Shown here piece after piece: positions 59,085-64,000 of a DNA stretch of 64,000 nucleotides. Source of the DNA: Klebsiella terrigena. GTDB lineage: Bacteria; Pseudomonadota; Gammaproteobacteria; Enterobacterales; Enterobacteriaceae. The notes under the pieces are model-generated. The model saw nothing but the letters and a program-made list of their open reading frames with translations, made no database searches and was not told the DNA's origin. Numbering within the stretch: position 1 is the first letter of the stretch; every line of letters starts with the position of its first letter. The DNA lies in NCBI RefSeq assembly GCF_006539725.1, contig NZ_BJNO01000007.1:62001-126000 (forward strand), in the 5' to 3' direction. The position numbers and the translations under genes are program-made.

Positions 59085-60164
59085 TCATTTTCTAAATTTA
59101 ATGAAATGTGCGATTATATATAATGCTATTAACGATAGTGAGCCGTAAATAAATAGATTTTTATCTAAACTTTCTGTTGGGACAAATTTCATAACAAATG
59201 TTATTGCTGCGCCGTAGAAAATGTATGTAAATATTTTGCTTAGTTTAGATTTCGTGTTTTTAAATTTTACGACGACAGAAAAATCATTAAGTCTCGAATT
59301 TATATCATTCGATATTTTCCAATGATATATCATTGGATCATGAGACCCGAAAGATATGCCTTTGCTAAAATATTTTGTCCATGTCTCAGACTCTAAAATT
59401 CTTGAACCTTTATAATTTGAACCGGATGCAGCACAGTCATCAACCATATCGCGGATTATAAAAATATGGCATTTCAAAGGGGTACAAGCGGCGCTAGCAA
59501 GAGTTGTGGCTATTTCTGAGGGCAGATTTCTTTGCTCATTAACCCTAAAATCAATGATATCAGACCGCTCAATACTACTCTTAAGGAAGAGATCTTTGGG
59601 GTAAAATGTTTTCACTAAAAGACCGATATCTTCTTTATTAATTTGGACACGGAATCTTAAATAGTGATTGCAAGCATCTTCGGAAGAGAGACAATCCTTG
59701 AGTTTAAAGGCTAGTAAGGTGCCATTGTGGATTTTTGTTATTTTGACTCTATGGTCAAGCTCGCCGCCGCTAAATGATAACTTAGTATTAACAACTAAGT
59801 CTCCTTTATTGGCGAGCACTAATTTTAAATGTCTACCATCTACTGTTTTAGTGTCAATAAGGTATTCATTGAAAACTGCAGTTACGAGATCTCTGCTTGA
59901 TTCAAGGTTTTCACTAAGATCTGAAAAAAAATTATTTTCTTTTTCGAATGGTAGGAATATGCATATTGCCCCATGTTTAGCAATGGTTTCATCTTCAGGC
60001 TTTTTGAATGTGATGCCAAAATCTAAATAGCCAAATTTATGAGCGCTTATGTTCCAAAAATTAATATGCAACTCTTCAATGAAATTCTTATGTTCAGAGT
60101 TGTAGGTCGAGCCTGAACTACTATGATAATCCCTACACCCCCAGACCGCAAAACTTCGTGACAT
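59085..60164 (-). CDS. Unknown protein with two C-terminal membrane helices
   Basis: This 359-residue protein is one I do not recognise. The first ~300 residues are soluble-looking and mixed alpha/beta, from MSRSFAVWGCRDYHSSSG to the SHDPMIYHWKISNDIN region. Two hydrophobic helices follow near the C-terminus (IFTYIFYGAAITFVM and FIYGSLSLIALYIIAHF), then a short basic end KFRK. This gives a large cytosolic domain tethered by a hairpin of helices. AAAGGAAAT precedes the ATG at 60164. It lies 26 bases after cI on the same strand and is AT-rich. A role in superinfection exclusion or defence is possible but only inferred from context. Confidence 0.6.
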   Translation of the reverse strand: MSRSFAVWGCRDYHSSSGSTYNSEHKNFIEELHINFWNISAHKFGYLDFGITFKKPEDETIAKHGAICIFLPFEKENNFFSDLSENLESSRDLVTAVFNEYLIDTKTVDGRHLKLVLANKGDLVVNTKLSFSGGELDHRVKITKIHNGTLLAFKLKDCLSSEDACNHYLRFRVQINKEDIGLLVKTFYPKDLFLKSSIERSDIIDFRVNEQRNLPSEIATTLASAACTPLKCHIFIIRDMVDDCAASGSNYKGSRILESETWTKYFSKGISFGSHDPMIYHWKISNDINSRLNDFSVVVKFKNTKSKLSKIFTYIFYGAAITFVMKFVPTESLDKNLFIYGSLSLIALYIIAHFIKFRK

Positions 60165-60190
60165 ATCGATTTCCTTTGTCAGTAACGGTT

Positions 60191-60802
60191 TTAATTCAAA
60201 TTGACCAGTAAGTAAAAATGGCATCGTGCAATTGGGTTAAGTTCACTGATAAAGCACTCAAATGAATGGCATGGATTGGGTGCTCCAACCTTGACTCTTC
60301 CTACAGGTATTCTCGTAAGTTCTCTAATACTCACTTTCCCTTCTATCTCTACCACCCACTTACCATCGGTCACTTCGTGAAAATGCTGATCAGCTAAATA
60401 GAGCTGATCTGAATCCATGATTACGATAGGTTTTTGCAGAGAATCTGGCACCAACGCTTTGTCGAGTAGGTAAAAATTTGAATCTAATAATTTCCCATCT
60501 TTGATTTTTTTTCGAGGTACGGAAAACAAATCAGCAAGAACATTTTCATTTGCTGATTGGATACCTAAAGATTTTTGGGGTGGCTTAGGACTCCCAGTTC
60601 CAAATGAAAGCCACTCAACTGGGACGCCAGTTTCAATTGAGCACTTTATTATCCAGTCCGCAGGGAACACGTCTCTCATCCATCTGGTGCTCATCGTGCT
60701 TGTTGAAATCCCAAGCCGCTCACAAAGAGCCTTACGAGTACTTACTCCGTAGGCCTCAAGCATACGAAGAATAGCCTCACGGCCACCATTGTTAAAATCC
60801 AT
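60191..60802 (-). CDS. cI: Phage 186-type CI repressor
   Basis: This 203-residue repressor has an N-terminal helix-turn-helix of the phage CI family (REAILRMLEAYGVSTRKALCERLGISTSTMSTRWMRDVFPADWI) and the following CETGVPVEWLSFGTG-like segment. The C-terminal half is an S24-like oligomerisation domain (IVIMDSDQLYLADQHFHEVTDGKWVVEIEGKVSIRELTRIP). It lacks an evident autocleavage Ser-Lys pair, as in 186 CI, which is inactivated by Tum rather than by RecA. It maintains lysogeny through operators at 60808-60878. AGGAG precedes the ATG. Confidence 0.9.
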   Translation of the reverse strand: MDFNNGGREAILRMLEAYGVSTRKALCERLGISTSTMSTRWMRDVFPADWIIKCSIETGVPVEWLSFGTGSPKPPQKSLGIQSANENVLADLFSVPRKKIKDGKLLDSNFYLLDKALVPDSLQKPIVIMDSDQLYLADQHFHEVTDGKWVVEIEGKVSIRELTRIPVGRVKVGAPNPCHSFECFISELNPIARCHFYLLVNLN

Positions 60803-60807
60803 TAATG

Positions 60808-60878
60808 CTCCTTTGGAACCTTACATGTTGACAAACTCCAAATGAGACGTAATATTGCTATTGAAGCTCATTTGGAGT
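60808..60878. promoter_or_regulatory. Triple CI operator region
   Basis: Three copies of CTC-N5-GAG or near it occur: CTCCTTTGGAA (60808-60818), CTCCAAATGAG (60836-60846) and CTCATTTGGAG (60867-60877). Copies two and three form a perfect 12-bp inverted repeat (ACTCCAAATGAG / CTCATTTGGAGT). Their centres are 28 and 31 bp apart, about three helical turns, so one face of the DNA is used. Confidence 0.75.
60828..60856 (+). promoter_or_regulatory. Early lytic promoter pR
   Basis: TTGACA (60828-60833) and AATATT (60851-60856) stand 17 bp apart on the plus strand. The middle CI operator lies in the spacer, so CI binding would block RNA polymerase. It drives cox/apl, cII and the replication genes. 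Confidence 0.75.
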
Positions 60879-60935
60879 CTTCACTATTGAACACCGCTAG
60901 ACACGGCTTACTTACTTAAAAAGGAATCTTGCATC

Positions 60936-61157
60936 ATGACTCCTCACATTTCAATCACGTTGACTGTTCCTTCCGTATCAATTGAAAAATATAGCGAACT
61001 TACTGGGCTATCAATTGACACAATCAACGACATGCTAGCGGATGGTCGCTTGATACGGCACCGCTTACGCAAAGATAAAAAGCGCGAAAAAGTTATGATC
61101 AACATTGCGGCTATGACTGTCGATGCTCTCTCAGATTGCAACGTGTCCATCAATTAG
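60936..61157 (+). CDS. Cox/Apl-like phage regulatory protein (excisionase type)
   Basis: This 73-residue protein has a MerR/excisionase-like helix-turn-helix: SIEKYSELTGLSIDTINDMLADGRLIRHRLRKDKKREKVMINIAAM. It is the first gene right of the CI/pR region, the position of cox in P2 and apl in 186. Those proteins repress the lysogenic promoter and direct excision by Int. AAAAAGGAATC stands before the ATG. Confidence 0.8.
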   Translation: MTPHISITLTVPSVSIEKYSELTGLSIDTINDMLADGRLIRHRLRKDKKREKVMINIAAMTVDALSDCNVSIN

Positions 61158-61189
61158 TTCGATTTTGAGACCGACTGAGGGCAATGACT

Positions 61190-61693
61190 ATGTTTGATTA
61201 TCAAACCTCCAAACATGCGCACTTTGATGCGGCTTGCCGAGCATTTGCGATTGAGCACAATCTGGAAGATGTAGCCGCTGCTGTTGGCATGAGGCCGCAG
61301 ATCCTGCGCAACAAATTGAATCCAGCACAGCCACACCGTTTAACCTGTGACGAGCTTTTAGCTATTACGGATTACACCGAAGATGCGCGTTTACTGGATG
61401 GAATGCTGGGACAGATTAACTGCCTTCCATCCGTACCGGTAAACAATGCCACCGAAGGCAACATGCAGCTGTGCGCACTGAGTGCCACAGCCTGTGTGGG
61501 CGCAATTGCTGGGGAAGCCGTATCTACTGGTCATATGACCGCCGCCCGCCGTACACAAATCCTTGATCGCGCCCGCGATGCTATCCGGAGCCTTTCCGTA
61601 CTGGCTTATACCGTTGAAAGCCGTATTCAGTCCGCGCCGGTGCTGGCTGCTGCTGTCGATATCGTGACAACTAACGTCACAGGAATGATGTAA
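61190..61693 (+). CDS. cII: Phage 186-type CII protein
   Basis: This 167-residue protein belongs to the phage regulatory protein CII (CP76) family. The N-terminus MFDYQTSKHAHFDAACRAFAIEHNLEDVAAAVGMRPQILRNKLNP includes the helix-turn-helix and resembles 186 CII. Segment LDGMLGQINCLPSVPVN is also conserved. 186 CII activates the establishment promoter for cI. The second ATG (61190) is preferred because GAGG is 9 bases away, against 3 for the ATG at 61184. Confidence 0.85.
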   Translation: MFDYQTSKHAHFDAACRAFAIEHNLEDVAAAVGMRPQILRNKLNPAQPHRLTCDELLAITDYTEDARLLDGMLGQINCLPSVPVNNATEGNMQLCALSATACVGAIAGEAVSTGHMTAARRTQILDRARDAIRSLSVLAYTVESRIQSAPVLAAAVDIVTTNVTGMM

Positions 61694-61702
61694 GGGAAAA
61701 CA

Positions 61703-61897
61703 ATGAAAGCCTTTGTTACCTATTTGAAACACCAGTCACCACCTATGCAGCTAGCCAGCGGTTCAACTGGCTGGATTGAGCTGCCAGATGGTCAGCGCTG
61801 GAATCCTAGCCACGTATATAAATTTACGGCGCATCAACCGCGCCGCCGTTGGTGGCATCGCCTGATGGGATTACTGCGGGGGCAGTATGGCCATTAA
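61703..61897 (+). CDS. Fil-like phage filamentation protein
   Basis: This 64-residue protein reads MKAFVTYLKHQSPPMQ and then LASGSTGWIELPDGQRWNPSH, the pattern of the 186 Fil family, followed by a basic Trp-rich tail (RRRWWHRLMGLL). Fil causes host cell filamentation when expressed. It lies between cII and the dhr-position gene, as in 186. Its end overlaps the next gene by 11 bases. Confidence 0.7.
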   Translation: MKAFVTYLKHQSPPMQLASGSTGWIELPDGQRWNPSHVYKFTAHQPRRRWWHRLMGLLRGQYGH

Positions 61898-62315
61898 TCA
61901 GGAACAGCAAAAGCTGGGGCTGGCGCAGATTCGCAACATACGCCGCAAATATTTCAGTAACAGCAGTGAAGCCGCAGATTGGTGGGACAAGTTAACGCCG
62001 GAGTGGCGCGGGGTTGTCCTCCATGCTGCGGGCATCTCTTCCGGTTCCGGGGAGTTTAAAGCCAGTCTGAGCAAGTGTTGCTGGCGCGAACTTTTCGAAC
62101 GTCTGGACTATCGCGCCATGATCCACTTGCGCCAGGGTATATCCAGGGCGCGTCTGACTTTTGAGGGATTCGGTTCGTTGCGGGACTCTGATTTTTCAGC
62201 CCGTACAGCACATGACAGACCGATTAAAAAAGCGCATCAGATTAATAGCCGCAACGGGGTGCAGATGATTATTGCGCCTCATATCGTTAGCAAAATGCAG
62301 CAGGAGAATCACTAA
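61887..62315 (+). CDS. Early phage protein of unknown function (dhr position)
   Basis: This 142-residue protein contains QKLGLAQIRNIRRKYFSNSSEAADWWDKLTPEWRGVVLHAAG, which resembles small early proteins common in P2/186-like phages. It occupies the place of dhr (depression of host replication) in 186, but I cannot establish homology to Dhr by eye. No membrane segment is present, and the C-terminal half is basic. It overlaps its neighbours on both sides and belongs to the pR operon. Confidence 0.6.
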   Translation: MAINQEQQKLGLAQIRNIRRKYFSNSSEAADWWDKLTPEWRGVVLHAAGISSGSGEFKASLSKCCWRELFERLDYRAMIHLRQGISRARLTFEGFGSLRDSDFSARTAHDRPIKKAHQINSRNGVQMIIAPHIVSKMQQENH

Positions 62316-62716
62316 TGTCCATTATTTCAGTAGACGCTAAAGAGCTGGGGCGCGAGCTGGCCGCATGGGGCGTACCACACAATTACGCCATTCGCTTTGT
62401 GGAAAAAAGCACTGTAAAAAATAATCGTGTTGCCCTGCATCCGTTTTTCTTTAATGACACTGAGCATATGACCAGCAAGCGCCACTGGCTGGCAGTCAAT
62501 GCAGCTTACTGGTGCTGTGTATATCGTGAGGCAGAAAGCCAGCTACAGCAGGTAGAAGCGCTGGCCAGCATCCGTTCCATGTATTACATCGCTGGATCGT
62601 TGGGGGCTGGTGAAATCAAGGCGCTGATCCAGGAGTGGTGGCGCAATACTTATGAACTGCATAAGGTTCCTGCGCCTAGCTATACCGCCGTACCTATTAC
62701 CTTTTCTTTCCACTAA
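62315..62716 (+). CDS. Early phage protein of unknown function
   Basis: The 133 residues from MSIISVDAKELGRELAAWGVPHNYAIRF are followed by HWLAVNAAYWCCVYREAESQLQQVEALASIRSMYY. It is soluble and mainly helical, and I do not recognise a family beyond its place in P2-like early operons. The start overlaps the previous stop (TAATG), showing translational coupling. Confidence 0.6.
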   Translation: MSIISVDAKELGRELAAWGVPHNYAIRFVEKSTVKNNRVALHPFFFNDTEHMTSKRHWLAVNAAYWCCVYREAESQLQQVEALASIRSMYYIAGSLGAGEIKALIQEWWRNTYELHKVPAPSYTAVPITFSFH

Positions 62717-62782
62717 TTAATCGCCTGATTTTTTGGCCATCCCTGCGGTGGCAGGGGATTCTTTTGCCTTAAGGAAACCAAA

Positions 62783-63016
62783 ATGAACATGACATGTAAC
62801 CATTTGCCCGTAATAAATTCCGGTACCGATCTGCTGGCCATGCTGGCCAAAGCAACTGCGGAAGGTAAAGCCGTTGCCGCCGATTTGTGTTCCACTCGTC
62901 TGGATAAGCTAGCTACCCATGCCGCAAATGAAGGTTTGAGCGCGGCTGAGATTGTAGAACTGATCCGGCAAGAGGCTGAGGCCATTTGCAGTAAAGGGGG
63001 GACATCATGGCAGTAA
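62783..63016 (+). CDS. DUF2732-like small phage protein
   Basis: This 77-residue helical protein ends with LCSTRLDKLATHAANEGLSAAEIVELIRQEAEA, the pattern of DUF2732 proteins found just before gene A in P2-like phages. The function is unknown. AAGGAAACC precedes the ATG. Its last codons contain the ribosome-binding site of the following mini-ORF. Confidence 0.6.
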   Translation: MNMTCNHLPVINSGTDLLAMLAKATAEGKAVAADLCSTRLDKLATHAANEGLSAAEIVELIRQEAEAICSKGGTSWQ

Positions 63017-63054
63017 AATCCCCAATTGATTCCATTGCGAAGGCCATCGCATGA
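63007..63054 (+). CDS. Possible 15-codon leader ORF before gene A
   Basis: MAVKSPIDSIAKAIA starts at an ATG 6 bases after AAAGGGGGG, the strongest ribosome-binding site in this stretch. Its stop overlaps the gene A start as ATGA. It overlaps the end of the DUF2732-like gene. Gene A itself lacks a separate strong ribosome-binding site, so the ORF may serve to couple gene A translation. Whether the peptide matters is unknown. Confidence 0.4.
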   Translation: MAVKSPIDSIAKAIA

Positions 63055-64000
63055 CGTTGGCCTTAGACAAACAACGTTGCGCCGCCGATTCAGGGCGGCG
63101 TGATGCTAATCAGTCTGAAGATGCAGACGCCATCACACACTGGGCGTATTCATGGAATGCGCCCCGTAAGGCCATCTCAAGCCCGATACCCACATACGAA
63201 GAACTACAGCGCCATGATCGAGAGAATGCAGCGCTGGCTTGCGCCCAGGATTTGCTACAAAAGCAATCTGTGATTGTTCGTATGTCGGTAAATGCGACGG
63301 TCAGCAAGCTGGAAAAAGAACAGGGCGTAAAGCGCGCAAATGCTTACCTGGCTAAAACCTTCCTTGAACGCATTCTGCCGCGTATCAATATTGTTTCAGA
63401 GCGTTATCACATTGGCAAAATGACCGCCGATACGGTGCGTCTTATGTACCGCTTTAATCACCTACCTGATATGTCGAAAGAGGATATTGACCTGCTGGCG
63501 CAGGATGTTTCGACGTTCATCACAATGGAACTCAGTAGTATAAACGATGAAATGCCGGATGCCGGTGCGCTTAAGTTGCTGCATACACTTTATGTTCGTG
63601 CTGCTGCCATTACTCATTCATTCCGCCAGTCTGCGCCGGATTATGAAAAGTTAATGCGTCGCTGCTTCGAGGAGCCAAAAGCCGCCGCTTCTCTCGCCAA
63701 AATGATGTCTGATCAGTGGTGGGCGCTTCGCCTGCGCCGCCATGCGTCTGAGTGGCGCGAGCATTTACATATTGCCCTGAATCACGTCAGCAGAAAGGTC
63801 AACACTTATGCCAGCAAACAGCTTATCCGTGACTGGAAGGAGCAGAAGCGCCGCACGCGGGAATTTCTGAAGTCGATGGAACTTGAGGATGAATTCGGCA
63901 ACCGGATTAGCCTGATTGATAAGTACTGGGGAAGCGTGGCCAATCCCGCGATTCGCCGTACAGAAATGATGGTGCGTATTCGTGGATTTGAAAACGTTTG
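63051..64000 (+). CDS. A: P2 gpA-family replication endonuclease, N-terminal part
   Basis: The frame is open from ATG 63051 to the window end (about 316 codons) and is therefore incomplete. The segments KRANAYLAKTFLERILPRINI, MMSDQWWALRLRRHASEWREH and AIRRTEMMVRIRGFE are typical of P2/186 gpA, which nicks the origin inside its own gene to begin rolling-circle replication. The catalytic tyrosines lie further downstream, outside the window. Confidence 0.85.
   Translation, partial: MTLALDKQRCAADSGRRDANQSEDADAITHWAYSWNAPRKAISSPIPTYEELQRHDRENAALACAQDLLQKQSVIVRMSVNATVSKLEKEQGVKRANAYLAKTFLERILPRINIVSERYHIGKMTADTVRLMYRFNHLPDMSKEDIDLLAQDVSTFITMELSSINDEMPDAGALKLLHTLYVRAAAITHSFRQSAPDYEKLMRRCFEEPKAAASLAKMMSDQWWALRLRRHASEWREHLHIALNHVSRKVNTYASKQLIRDWKEQKRRTREFLKSMELEDEFGNRISLIDKYWGSVANPAIRRTEMMVRIRGFENV

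Larger units (their letters stand above)
56281..64000. mobile_element. P2/186-like prophage, left part (right end outside the window)
   Basis: A tyrosine integrase, 186-type CI, Cox/Apl-like regulator, CII, Fil-like protein and gene A follow in the order known for phage 186. The left junction is probably within 56415-56429, and the first ~130 bases after rcdA are still chromosomal. GC content drops sharply between 57.6 and 60.2 kb. The element continues past the right edge, so capsid, tail and attR are not seen. Confidence 0.9.

Overview
This is a chromosomal segment of a member of the Enterobacteriaceae. From about 0.2 to 56.3 kb the gene order follows the E. coli K-12 ybiI to ybjK interval almost gene for gene (ybiI-ybiX-fiu-mcbA-rlmF-ybiO-glnQPH-dps-rhtA-ompX-opgE-mntS-mntR-ybiR-ldtB-ybiT-ybiU-ybiV-pflF/E-moeB/A-iaaA-gsiABCD-rimO-bssR-yliI-yliJ-dacC-deoR-ybjG-mdfA-ybjI-ybjJ-rcdA). 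The GC-rich coding sequence, the OmpX N-terminus and the extra sugar genes point to the Klebsiella/Raoultella/Enterobacter side of the family. The species cannot be fixed from the sequence alone.

Four stretches are not part of that backbone as I know it from E. coli K-12. They are a flavin-reductase-fold gene between mcbA and rlmF, an aldo/keto reductase plus a GH1 6-phospho-beta-glucosidase and its GntR/HutC regulator (17.6-21.0 kb), a GH31 alpha-glucosidase with an anion-type MFS transporter and a LacI regulator (24.0-29.1 kb), and a lone LacY/MelY-type permease beside bssR (45.1-46.4 kb).

Regulatory sites can be read directly. They include a Fur box at fiu, a sigma-54 promoter and NtrC sites at glnH, an MntR box at mntS/mntR, twin palindromic operators before the GH1 gene, and a palindrome in the ybjJ-rcdA gap. 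A palindrome ACTTTC-N4-GAAAGT recurs upstream of ybiU, ybiV, the pflE-pflF pair and, more degenerately, the LacI gene, which suggests one local regulon.

From about 56.4 kb to the right edge lies the left end of a P2/186-like prophage, apparently integrated at the 3' end of the small-RNA gene rybB. It carries int, a 186-type CI repressor, divergent operators and promoter, a Cox/Apl-like regulator, CII, a Fil-like protein, several small early genes and the start of replication gene A, cut by the window end. Between cI and int, on the same strand and so probably expressed in the lysogen, sits an AT-rich cassette of three genes: a protein of unknown family with two C-terminal membrane helices, a GNAT acetyltransferase fused to a putative PUA-like domain, and an overlapping ASCH-domain protein. 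This cassette is the best candidate in the window for an undescribed phage-encoded defence or lysogenic-conversion system.
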